Positions 1-4,689 are shown, numbered from the stretch's first letter. The stretch: 5,569 bases of DNA from an uncultured Clostridia bacterium (GCA_947369305.1 CANBLA010000068.1:1-5569), one strand, 5' to 3'. Translations and numbers: made by a program. The notes: a model not told the origin generated them from the sequence alone.

Positions 1-35
1 TAGAACAAATTTAAGGGAAAAAGAGAAATGAAAGT

Positions 36-72
36 AAAAAATGTTACTTGTTTTGGACAAGTAACATTTTTT
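36..72. terminator. Strong bidirectional intrinsic terminator
   Basis: A perfect 16-bp stem (36-51 with 57-72) closes a 5-base loop TTTGG. The outer six pairs are A-T, so each strand ends the hairpin in a run of six T. Nothing coding is visible to its left, so on the + strand it probably ends a gene lying before base 1. On the minus strand it is a backup behind the rpsI terminator at 171-207. Seen directly; the assignment to a left-hand gene is inference. Confidence 0.85.
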
Positions 73-105
73 AAAAGATATCATAGTAAAATATGATGTT
101 TTTTT
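73..105 (+). terminator. Second, tandem terminator
   Basis: Immediately after the first terminator, bases 73-85 can pair with 92-104 around the loop GTAAAA. This gives about 13 pairs, two of them G-U, with a core of ATCATA/TATGAT. The 3' arm runs into seven T (99-105). It has few G-C pairs and is weaker than the 36-72 hairpin. Its position makes it look like a backup for the same left-hand + strand transcript. Confidence 0.5.
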
Positions 106-170
106 AAATTTTGTATATTGTGTGTATATTACGCAGTAACTTTTGACGGCTTTTATAACTTTTATAAAGA

Positions 171-207
171 TAATAAAAAAGCAGTAATCTAAATCGATTA
201 CCGCTTT
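171..207 (-). terminator. Intrinsic terminator of the rplM-rpsI operon
   Basis: Read on the minus strand, bases 207-196 pair with 189-178 around a 6-base loop. The 12-bp stem includes one G-U pair and is followed by a TTTTTTATTAT tract (180-171). It begins 41 bases past the rpsI stop codon and no other gene lies between, so it should end the rplM-rpsI message. Confidence 0.85.
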
Positions 208-228
208 GTATATAGGTTTTTGACCTTC

Positions 229-250
229 TGCCCCAAAGGGCACTTTTTTA
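229..250 (+). terminator. Weak plus-strand hairpin with T run facing rpsI
   Basis: TGCCC (229-233) pairs with GGGCA (238-242) around the loop CAAA and is followed by CTTTTTT on the + strand. It would stop + strand transcription just before it runs antisense into rpsI. The stem is only five pairs but is mostly G-C. On the minus strand the same hairpin lies just after the rpsI stop codon and has no T tract. It may be a minor convergent terminator or chance. Confidence 0.35.
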
Positions 251-649
251 TCTCTTACTAAATTGAGGTGCTTTTCTCGCTTTTTTCAATCCATATTTCT
301 TTCTTTCTTTCATACGTGGATCTCTTGTTAAAAATCCAGCATGTTTTAAAGTAGGACGTAGTTCTGAATTAGCCTCTGCTAAAGCTCTGGCAATACCATG
401 TCTTATGGCACCTGCTTGACCAGTGAATCCGCCTCCTGCTACTGTACAAATAACATCATATTTTCCTGTTGTATTTGTTACGCTAAATGCTTGATTTACA
501 ATTACTTTTAAAATTTCTGTACCAAAATATTCACTTAAATCTTTTTTATTGACTGTTATTTTTCCAGTTCCAGCCATTAATCTAACACGAGCAATCGATT
601 TTTTTCTACGACCAGTTCCTAAAAATACGATATTTTCTTTTTTTGCCAT
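248..649 (-). CDS. rpsI: 30S ribosomal protein uS9
   Basis: This 133-residue protein is full length for uS9, a protein of the 30S subunit head whose C-terminal tail reaches into the P-site tRNA region. Family signatures are visible: an N-terminal [12 protein letters not shown] block (about residues 11-22), the [19 protein letters not shown] block (about 72-88), a lysine/arginine-rich stretch from residue 107 ([26 protein letters not shown] region) and the family's terminal SKR. The ATG start has a GGGAGGT ribosome binding site (658-664) lying inside the end of rplM, eight bases upstream. Only one base separates it from the rplM stop codon, so the two are cotranscribed and probably translationally coupled. 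rplM-rpsI is the common bacterial order. A terminator follows at 171-207. Identification is secure. Confidence 0.98.
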   Translation of the reverse strand: MAKKENIVFLGTGRRKKSIARVRLMAGTGKITVNKKDLSEYFGTEILKVIVNQAFSVTNTTGKYDVICTVAGGGFTGQAGAIRHGIARALAEANSELRPTLKHAGFLTRDPRMKERKKYGLKKARKAPQFSKR

Positions 650-650
650 C

Positions 651-1088
651 TTATTTTACCTCCCATACTTCTGGTTTTTGTGCTATATTTTCATGCTCAT
701 TACCAGCATAAACACGTACATGAGTAAGTTGTTTTCTGCCTAATTTTGTATGAGGAAGCATTCCTTTTACTGCTAAGTACATAGCTTTTTCTGGTTTATG
801 ATCCATCATAACACGAGCGGTTGTTTCTTTCATTCCGCCAATGTAGCCTGAATGATGTCGATAGATTTTTTGATCTAATTTACGACCTGTCAATACAGCG
901 TCTTTACAATTTATAATGATAACATAATCGCCACAATCCGCATTTGGTGTGAATGTTGGTTTATGTTTTCCGCGTAGTAATTTTGCAGCTTCTGTTGCTG
1001 TTCTACCAAGAGGTCGGTGGCTAGCATCAATTACGTACCATTTTTTTTCAATTTCGCCTTTTTTTGGACTATAAGTAGTATTATTCAT
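651..1088 (-). CDS. rplM: 50S ribosomal protein uL13
   Basis: The protein has 145 residues, the usual size of uL13, an early-assembling 50S protein that binds 23S rRNA. Recognisable family blocks are [30 protein letters not shown] (about residues 15-44), [12 protein letters not shown] (49-60), [15 protein letters not shown] (68-82) and the [15 protein letters not shown] segment (about 109-123), followed by [14 protein letters not shown] near the C terminus. The start is the ATG at 1086-1088, which is preceded by GGAGGG (1100-1105). An in-frame TTG at 1110-1112 would place that ribosome binding site inside the gene, so it is rejected. It is first in a two-gene operon with rpsI and is read from a TTGACT/TAAAAT promoter at 1262-1290 through a structured leader of about 165 bases. 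Confidence 0.98.
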   Translation of the reverse strand: MNNTTYSPKKGEIEKKWYVIDASHRPLGRTATEAAKLLRGKHKPTFTPNADCGDYVIIINCKDAVLTGRKLDQKIYRHHSGYIGGMKETTARVMMDHKPEKAMYLAVKGMLPHTKLGRKQLTHVRVYAGNEHENIAQKPEVWEVK

Positions 1089-1257
1089 GGTAAAAAATAC
1101 CCTCCATTTCAAAATTTTTATTTTTTATCTTGAAAATTTTAAGTTGCTAAGACAGAAAATTTCAAGATTTCTCATGATTTATAATATTTTTCTATTAAAA
1201 AATTTAGAATCTACCGGGGAGAAGATTAAAATTTTTTAATCCTATTATAAATTGCTT
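1089..1257 (-). promoter_or_regulatory. Structured 5' leader of rplM (candidate L13 leader)
   Basis: The untranslated leader between the predicted start of transcription (about 1255-1257) and rplM is full of pairing. On the minus strand, ATCTTGAAATTTT (1168-1156) pairs with AAAATTTTCAAGAT (1140-1127), giving 13 pairs with one bulged base around a 15-base loop. No T run follows, so it is not a terminator. Upstream, GATTAAA/TTTAATC forms a 7-bp hairpin (about 1240-1223) next to a GC-rich CTTCTCCCCGG patch that stands out from its AT surroundings. Low-GC Bacillota are known to carry autoregulatory L13 leaders before rplM. Matching this one to that Rfam family is inference, because I cannot align it here. 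Confidence 0.5.
1100..1105 (-). promoter_or_regulatory. Ribosome binding site that fixes the rplM start
   Basis: Read on the minus strand this is GGAGGG, 11 bases before the ATG at 1088. The spacing is slightly long but usable. It decides for ATG 1088 over the in-frame TTG at 1112, which lies upstream of the site. Confidence 0.8.
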
Positions 1258-1261
1258 AATT

Positions 1262-1290
1262 ATTTTAATATAGTTTTGGGAAAAAGTCAA
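1262..1290 (-). promoter_or_regulatory. Sigma-A promoter of rplM-rpsI
   Basis: On the minus strand, -35 TTGACT (1290-1285) and -10 TAAAAT (1267-1262) are separated by exactly 17 bases. Each matches the consensus at five of six positions. It is the only well-formed promoter upstream of rplM. Its -35 box lies back to back with that of the divergent promoter at 1310-1338, with 19 bases between them, so the two could interfere or share control. Confidence 0.75.
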
Positions 1291-1309
1291 GTATTTTGCT
1301 AAAAAAAAC

Positions 1310-1338
1310 TTGCAAAAATTGGGATTTTATGTTAAAAT
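1310..1338 (+). promoter_or_regulatory. Candidate promoter A for the exported-protein gene
   Basis: TTGCAA (1310-1315) and TAAAAT (1333-1338) are 17 bases apart, and a TGT triplet directly before the -10 box gives an extended -10. Transcription would begin near 1345, leaving a 5' UTR of about 190 bases before the ATG at 1533. This is a good match, but the start is unproven and a second candidate lies at 1384-1411. Confidence 0.55.
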
Positions 1339-1367
1339 ATGAATGTAACTATATTGTTTTTGCATGA

Positions 1368-1390
1368 GTGACCAAAAGATAGTTAGTCAC
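1368..1390. promoter_or_regulatory. Operator-like inverted repeat
   Basis: GTGACCAA (1368-1375) and TTAGTCAC (1383-1390) form an inverted repeat with 8-base arms, seven of eight pairs matching, around a 7-base spacer. It overlaps the -35 region of candidate promoter B (1384-1389) and lies just downstream of candidate promoter A. A bound repressor here could therefore block both. I cannot assign a regulator family. As RNA it could also form a hairpin. Confidence 0.35.
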
Positions 1391-1411
1391 GATATACACG
1401 ATTGGTATAAT
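1384..1411 (+). promoter_or_regulatory. Candidate promoter B (extended -10)
   Basis: A TGG triplet followed by TATAAT (1406-1411) forms a perfect extended -10 element. The -35-like TAGTCA (1384-1389) matches the consensus at four of six positions, with a 16-base spacer. It would give a 5' UTR of about 115 bases for the gene at 1533. It may act in addition to, or instead of, promoter A. Confidence 0.5.
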
Positions 1412-1461
1412 CAATAAATATAAGATTATAAATAAAAAACCTTTCATTTTTCAAAAATAAT

Positions 1462-1488
1462 AATCAATATTTGGCACACATATTGATT
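1462..1488 (+). other. Hairpin in the 5' UTR of the exported-protein gene
   Basis: AATCAATAT (1462-1470) pairs perfectly with ATATTGATT (1480-1488), giving nine pairs around the 9-base loop TTGGCACAC. The stem is A-T rich and no proper T run follows, so it is not a convincing terminator. It lies 31 bases before the ribosome binding site and could stabilise the message or bind a regulator. The role is inference. Confidence 0.4.
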
Positions 1489-1532
1489 TTGAACTTATAT
1501 ATAAAAATTTATTTTGGGAAGGAGACAAAAGA

Positions 1533-2303
1533 ATGAAAAAACTAATAATGATAGCAATAGCTATAATTTTAGTAATGTCAACAATAATTCCTGTTATGGC
1601 AGCAGAGGAGAAATTTAAAACAGATTTATCTGTATTCAAAGAAAAGGCTTTAACTCTATCAGTTTATAACAGAAATATTCGAGAAAACAAAAAAGGAGAG
1701 CGGGCTAACTGTGATTGTATCGTAAGTTGTTCCTGTACACGGTTATACCATATCTTAGAAGACACACCAGAAGATGATTTTTATTCGGTTTTTTTTGATA
1801 ATCAGGTGGTTCGTCCACTGGGAGGAATATACCAAGATCAATCAAGTTCAATGGAAGAAACCTTTTGCTATGAAAAATCGAATATCATCAAAAATCTTTC
1901 ACCTTTTTTAAAAGAAAAGGACATTGAAGATGTCTTTAAAAATAAAAAAACAAATTTGTATGGACTTTTAAGTTCATTCAATAATAAGATTAGTTTTGAA
2001 AGAATTATTACTATACCAAGAGAAGTACCCGTAATTATTACAGATTTATGGGATACAGCAGAAAGTGAAGAAAAAGAATTATTGAGGTATGAGGGAGAAA
2101 TTGTTTTTTGTGTACCATATGCAAGTACAAATAAAGAAGGTGTTTTACACTGCGAAGAAGTTGTAAATGACCTTTTATGGAATCATGGTTGGCTACCAGG
2201 AGGTATGGCAATATATGTCATTTATACAGATGAAGTTATTATTGAATATAGCAATAGTTATCACAACCTTGAGGAAGGATTTATAAAAATTTATGTTCCT
2301 TAA
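1533..2303 (+). CDS. Exported protein of unknown function, cysteine cluster
   Basis: I do not recognise this 256-residue protein. It starts with a clear Sec signal peptide: lysines at 2-3, a hydrophobic core to about residue 19, and VMA-AEE giving likely signal peptidase I cleavage after Ala23. No cysteine follows the core, so it is not a lipoprotein. No second membrane segment or sortase motif is seen, so it is probably released. The mature part is acidic and carries CXCX3CXC at residues 60-68 plus cysteines at 112, 193 and 207. That is unusual for a secreted protein in this group and suggests metal binding or disulfides. The second half reads as alternating strand-like segments (about 157-171, 188-196, 225-240). 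AAGGAG (1519-1524) lies eight bases before the ATG. The gene has its own promoters and terminator, so it is monocistronic. Codon and base use resemble the neighbours. Confidence 0.85.
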   Translation: MKKLIMIAIAIILVMSTIIPVMAAEEKFKTDLSVFKEKALTLSVYNRNIRENKKGERANCDCIVSCSCTRLYHILEDTPEDDFYSVFFDNQVVRPLGGIYQDQSSSMEETFCYEKSNIIKNLSPFLKEKDIEDVFKNKKTNLYGLLSSFNNKISFERIITIPREVPVIITDLWDTAESEEKELLRYEGEIVFCVPYASTNKEGVLHCEEVVNDLLWNHGWLPGGMAIYVIYTDEVIIEYSNSYHNLEEGFIKIYVP

Positions 2304-2340
2304 TCCCTAATTATTAAAAAAAATTGATAAAGTGTGCTAG

Positions 2341-2377
2341 AAATTGTGTGTCGATTTAGTCGACACACAATTTTGTT
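2341..2377 (+). terminator. Terminator of the exported-protein gene
   Basis: A perfect 14-bp stem (2341-2354 with 2360-2373) carries the core TTGTGTGTCGA/TCGACACACAA around the loop TTTAG and is followed by TTTTGTT. It begins 38 bases after the stop codon at 2301-2303. It insulates this gene from the infC promoters. The minus strand lacks a T run after the hairpin, so it should act in one direction. Confidence 0.85.
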
Positions 2378-2423
2378 AAATTTAGAATAAAACTATAGTT
2401 ATGTTGAGAATTTAGAAAAAAAC

Positions 2424-2452
2424 TTGACAAAATTATGTAAATATGCTATAAT
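2424..2452 (+). promoter_or_regulatory. Upstream infC-operon promoter P1 (perfect consensus)
   Basis: TTGACA (2424-2429) and TATAAT (2447-2452) are separated by 17 bases, with TGC before the -10 box as an extended element. It matches the sigma-A consensus at all twelve positions. It lies about 250 bases before the infC start codon, so its transcript would carry all of the leader elements, including those at 2454-2496 and 2570-2687. The start of transcription falls near 2459, inside the inverted repeat at 2454-2484. Confidence 0.85.
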
Positions 2453-2453
2453 A

Positions 2454-2496
2454 AACTTAAGAAAAGGGCACCTTTTATTAAGTTCGGCCTTTTTTT
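2454..2496 (+). promoter_or_regulatory. Inverted repeat at P1 start, with competing hairpins
   Basis: AACTTAA-G-AAAAGG (2454-2467) and CCTTTT-A-TTAAGTT (2471-2484) form a nearly perfect inverted repeat around GCA, with one mismatch, sitting over the predicted P1 start site. In RNA the segment AAAAGGGC (2462-2469) has a second partner, GCCTTTTT (2487-2494), giving eight pairs with one G-U. The AAAAGG/CCTTTT hairpin and this larger, T-run-ending hairpin exclude each other, as in an attenuator. The pairing is seen directly. A role as operator or early attenuator is inference. Confidence 0.45.
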
Positions 2497-2528
2497 GAAA
2501 AATTGGTCGAGAAATTGCAAAATTTTAC

Positions 2529-2557
2529 TTGACAAATGAATTAGCACGTGCTAAAAT
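2529..2557 (+). promoter_or_regulatory. Proximal infC-operon promoter P2
   Basis: TTGACA (2529-2534) and TAAAAT (2552-2557) are 17 bases apart, with TGC before the -10 box. One of the twelve hexamer positions differs from consensus. Transcription would start near 2563-2565, exactly upstream of the L20-type leader. That placement makes it the natural main promoter of infC-rpmI-rplT. Confidence 0.85.
2541..2554. promoter_or_regulatory. Perfect 14-bp palindrome overlapping the P2 -10 box
   Basis: TTAGCACGTGCTAA is a perfect palindrome occupying the P2 spacer and the first bases of its -10 box. A protein bound here would occlude RNA polymerase. The half-sites TTAGCAC/GTGCTAA equal the outer part of the HrcA CIRCE element, but CIRCE needs a 9-base spacer that is absent here. 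It may be an operator for an unidentified regulator or a chance palindrome. Confidence 0.35.
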
Positions 2558-2563
2558 AATAAT

Positions 2564-2687
2564 GTTCTTAAGAAGAAGTATCCACTTCTCACCTTATGCC
2601 AAACGGTTTTAAGGTTAAAATATCAATTGTATATTGTTATTTATGTTGTGGATTTGACTTTTTTTAGGAAAGTCATTTTTTATTTTA
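2564..2687 (+). promoter_or_regulatory. L20-type leader of infC-rpmI-rplT
   Basis: This is a cis-acting leader through which bL20 is known to repress its own operon in Bacillota. The parts fit. There is a hairpin AGAAGT/ACTTCT (2574-2579 with 2584-2589). A second hairpin ACCTTA/TAAGGT (2591-2596 with 2610-2615) has CC-AAAC-GG at its tip. A long-range pairing ATCCAC (2580-2585) with GTGGAT (2648-2653) overlaps the first hairpin, so the two are alternatives or form a pseudoknot. A terminator (2655-2687) directly follows the GTGGAT strand. The order CCAC-TTCTCACCTTA ... AAGGT ... GTGG-terminator agrees with my memory of the Rfam L20_leader family. I could not run a covariance search. Confidence 0.8.
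2655..2687 (+). terminator. Attenuator terminator inside the infC leader
   Basis: TGACTTT (2655-2661) pairs with AAAGTCA (2669-2675) around TTTTAGG and is followed by TTTTTTATTTTATT. It stands just before the infC ribosome binding site and would abort transcription before the operon. It directly abuts the GTGGAT strand of the long-range leader pairing, so leader folding, and presumably bL20 binding, can decide between stop and read-through. Confidence 0.75.
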
Positions 2688-2689
2688 TT

Positions 2690-2696
2690 GGAGGTG
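2690..2696 (+). promoter_or_regulatory. Ribosome binding site that fixes the infC start
   Basis: GGAGGTG lies directly after the attenuator T run, with its GGAGG core nine bases before the ATA at 2704. No ATG, GTG or TTG sits at suitable spacing. This is the main evidence that ATA is the start codon. Confidence 0.85.
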
Positions 2697-2703
2697 TTTC
2701 GTT

Positions 2704-3213
2704 ATAAAACAAGAATTACCAATTAACAGACAAATCAAAGCAAAAGAGGTTCAATTGATTGGGGCAGATGGAGATAAAAAAGGAGTTATACCTTTTGACA
2801 AAGCATTAGAACTTGCAGAAGAACAGGATATGGATTTAGTTTTAGTATCACCAAATGCTCAGCCAGTGGTTTGTAAAATCATGAACTATGGTAAATATAA
2901 ATTTGAACAAGCCAAAAAAGAGAAGGAAGCTAGAAAGAATCAAAAAGCGGTTGAATTAAAAGAGATTCGAGTTTCAACTAATATTGGGGATCATGATTTC
3001 GAATTTAAAAGCAAAAATGCAAGAAAATTCTTAGAAGCTGGAAATAAAGTAAAACTTTCATTACGTTTCAGAGGAAGAGAATTAAACAATATGAAAATTG
3101 GAGAAGCCGTTTTAAATAAATTTGTTGAAGATTTAGCCGATATTGCAACAGTAGAAAAAAGACCATTATTAGAAGGCAAGACTATGTTTGTTATATTAAC
3201 AAAAAATAAATAA
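2704..3213 (+). CDS. infC: Translation initiation factor IF-3
   Basis: IF3 binds the 30S subunit, prevents premature 50S joining and checks that a proper start codon and initiator tRNA are paired. The reading frame extends upstream of the first conventional start (TTG 2755) to an ATA at 2704, nine bases after GGAGG. This adds a conserved N terminus containing PINRQIKAKEVQLIGADGD, giving 169 residues, the normal IF3 length. The N domain includes LVLVSPNAQPVVCKIMNYGKYKFEQ (about residues 45-69), followed by the lysine-rich linker and the C domain with IRVSTNIGDHDF (about 88-99) and KVKLSLRFRGRELNN. Rare AUU/AUC/AUA starts are the known means by which IF3 represses its own synthesis, so the ATA is functional rather than an error. 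It is first in the operon, behind the L20-type leader. Confidence 0.96.
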   Translation: MKQELPINRQIKAKEVQLIGADGDKKGVIPFDKALELAEEQDMDLVLVSPNAQPVVCKIMNYGKYKFEQAKKEKEARKNQKAVELKEIRVSTNIGDHDFEFKSKNARKFLEAGNKVKLSLRFRGRELNNMKIGEAVLNKFVEDLADIATVEKRPLLEGKTMFVILTKNK

Positions 3214-3238
3214 TAAAGAAAAAGGGGGTAGTTAAAAA

Positions 3239-3445
3239 ATGCCAAAATTAAAAACAAACAAAGCAGCTAGTAAAAGATATAAATATACTGCTTTAGGAAA
3301 AGTAAAAAGAACAAAAGCCAACAGAAGACATCGTTTGGCGACTAAAACAAAAAGAACAAAATTAACAGCTAGAGTTCAAAATGGAATCGCAGATAAATCT
3401 TGCGAAAATACAATTAGAAAATTATTACCTTATGGTAAAAAATAG
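3239..3445 (+). CDS. rpmI: 50S ribosomal protein bL35
   Basis: This 68-residue, strongly basic protein has the bL35 hallmarks: MPKLKTNKAASKRYKYT at the N terminus, GKVKRTKANRRHRLATKTKR in the middle (about residues 20-39), and a C-terminal IRKLLPYGKK. It binds 23S rRNA in the 50S subunit. It lies 25 bases after infC with a G-rich ribosome binding site (AGGGGGT, 3223-3229). It is the middle gene of infC-rpmI-rplT and shares the leader control. Confidence 0.97.
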   Translation: MPKLKTNKAASKRYKYTALGKVKRTKANRRHRLATKTKRTKLTARVQNGIADKSCENTIRKLLPYGKK

Positions 3446-3474
3446 AAAATATAAGGAAAGGAAGGATATAAAAA

Positions 3475-3825
3475 ATGGCAAGAGTAAAAACAGCAAGAAC
3501 AACAAGAGCAAGACATAAAAAAGTTTTAAAACAAGCAAAAGGTTATTTTGGTGCAAAACGTTACAGATATAGAATGGCTAAACAAGCAGTTATGAAATCT
3601 GGAATGTATGCATATGTAGGAAGAAAAGATAAAAAATCGAATTTTAGAAAGTTATGGATTACACGTATTAATGCGGCTGCAAGAATGAATGGATTGACAT
3701 ATAGCAAACTAATTGCAGGATTAAAGAAAGCTAATGTTACGATTAATCGAAAAATGTTAGCAGAAATCGCAGTATCTGATGAAAAAGCTTTTGCAGAGAT
3801 TGCGGAGATTGCAAAAAAGGCATAG
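3475..3825 (+). CDS. rplT: 50S ribosomal protein bL20
   Basis: The 116-residue protein is full length for bL20, which is needed for early 50S assembly. It is also the known repressor of infC-rpmI-rplT operons through the leader RNA. The start [33 protein letters not shown] leads into the [34 protein letters not shown] block (about residues 37-70) and a C-terminal helical part ([15 protein letters not shown]). All of these are typical. The ATG follows GGAAGG (3460-3465) with good spacing and 29 bases after rpmI. Identification is secure. Confidence 0.98.
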   Translation: MARVKTARTTRARHKKVLKQAKGYFGAKRYRYRMAKQAVMKSGMYAYVGRKDKKSNFRKLWITRINAAARMNGLTYSKLIAGLKKANVTINRKMLAEIAVSDEKAFAEIAEIAKKA

Positions 3826-3860
3826 AATTTAAATTATATAAATTGTTGGGGGCAAATTTA

Positions 3861-3867
3861 GGAGGTG
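3861..3867 (+). promoter_or_regulatory. Ribosome binding site of comF
   Basis: GGAGGTG precedes two possible in-frame starts: TTG 3872 (6 bases after the GGAGG core) and ATG 3878 (12 bases after). Spacing mildly favours TTG and codon type favours ATG. The products differ by two residues only. Confidence 0.7.
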
Positions 3868-3871
3868 TTTT

Positions 3872-4519
3872 TTGAACATGTTTGAATTTGTCCTTCATTT
3901 TTTATTTCCACCAGCTTGTTCGGTTTGTGGGAAAATTGACAAAAATTGGCTTTGTCCAAATTGTCAAAGAAGAGTGGAAAGATTGGAAAAATCCAATTTA
4001 GTGGAAATAGAAAATAAGAAATATGAGAAATTGTTGTATCTTTTTACGTATCAAAGTCTGGTGCGAAAGTTGATTTTGCGTTATAAATTTGCGAATAAAG
4101 CATATTTAAATCATTTTTTTGCAAATCAAATTGTGAAAAATGAAAAAAACAAAGAAGTTTTGAGAAAGTATGACATGATTATTCCAGTACCGATGCACAA
4201 GAAAAAAATGCAGAAAAGAGGGTATAATCAAACAGAATTGGTTGCAAATGAGTTGGAGAAAAGTTTAAAAGTTCCTGTGAAGAGTGATATTTTATTCAAA
4301 GTGGTAAATACGACAACACAAAGTAAATTAGGTGGAAAAGCTAGACAAAGTAATATTCAACATGCATTTTTTATTAAAAATGATATTGAGATAGAAGATA
4401 AGAAAATTATTTTGTTAGATGATATTTATACAACTGGCGCGACTTCGCAAGAATGTAGTCGTGTTTTGAAAGAGGCTGGGGCGAATGAAATATTGGTTTT
4501 GGTTCTTGCAAAGGATTGA
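3872..4519 (+). CDS. comFC: ComF family phosphoribosyltransferase-like protein
   Basis: The 215-residue protein has the full ComFC/GntX layout. An N-terminal zinc finger is formed by CSVC and CPNC (about residues 16-19 and 28-31). The central PVPMHKKKMQKRGYNQTE motif (about 106-123) follows, then LGGKARQSN, and finally the PRPP-binding loop IILLDDIYTTGAT (about 179-191). In Bacillus and relatives ComFC is needed for DNA uptake during natural transformation. Many non-competent bacteria keep the gene, and its exact reaction is unsettled. Usual length is about 190-240 residues, so it is intact. It begins 46 bases after rplT with no terminator or clear promoter between, so read-through from the infC operon is likely. 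The usual partner comFA is not seen in the window. TTG 3872 or ATG 3878 may be the start. Confidence 0.9.
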   Translation: MNMFEFVLHFLFPPACSVCGKIDKNWLCPNCQRRVERLEKSNLVEIENKKYEKLLYLFTYQSLVRKLILRYKFANKAYLNHFFANQIVKNEKNKEVLRKYDMIIPVPMHKKKMQKRGYNQTELVANELEKSLKVPVKSDILFKVVNTTTQSKLGGKARQSNIQHAFFIKNDIEIEDKKIILLDDIYTTGATSQECSRVLKEAGANEILVLVLAKD

Positions 4520-4628
4520 AGTATAGTATTTTTTAGTGAGAATGTTTGTCAAGTTGATTTTTTGGGAAAAGGAAACAAATATTTTTTTAGATTCAGAAAA
4601 GCAAATTAAATATTTTGTATAATTCAAT

Positions 4629-4672
4629 AAAAAACAATCATTTAGGAAACATTCCCCAAATGATTGTTTTTT
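4629..4672. terminator. Bidirectional terminator between comF and nrnA
   Basis: A perfect 15-bp stem (4629-4643 with 4658-4672) has six A-T pairs at its base, so both strands end in a T run. A smaller GGAA/TTCC stem (4645-4648 with 4652-4655) can form in the 14-base loop. It sits between two convergent genes, 110 bases after the comF stop and 17 bases after the nrnA stop, and should serve both. Confidence 0.85.
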
Positions 4673-4689
4673 GTTGTTGATAGAGCAAA

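Noticed and set aside
143..168. Promoter TTGACG ... TATAAA on the plus strand
   Set aside because: The spacer is only 14 bases, and it would transcribe antisense into rpsI through a terminator-like hairpin. Chance in AT-rich DNA is more likely.
549..743. Plus-strand open frame of 64 codons
   Set aside because: It lies antisense across rpsI and the end of rplM, both certain genes. It is a hydrophobic shadow with no ribosome binding site.
1462..1488. Hairpin as an intrinsic terminator
   Set aside because: The stem is nearly all A-T and the downstream T run is only four bases. It also stands inside the probable 5' UTR of an intact gene.
1451..1639. Minus-strand open frame of 62 codons
   Set aside because: It is antisense to the signal-peptide part of the exported-protein gene, which explains its hydrophobic look, and it has no supporting start signals.
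2391..2400. 10-bp palindrome AACTATAGTT
   Set aside because: It is short and A-T rich, lies between a terminator and a -35 box, and has no flanking symmetry. It is expected by chance in such sequence.
2541..2554. CIRCE (HrcA operator) in promoter P2
   Set aside because: The half-sites resemble CIRCE, but the required 9-base spacer and the inner TC/GA bases are missing, and infC is not a heat-shock operon.
2991..3257. Minus-strand open frame of 88 codons
   Set aside because: It is antisense to infC and the rpmI start. It is a shadow of AT-rich coding sequence.
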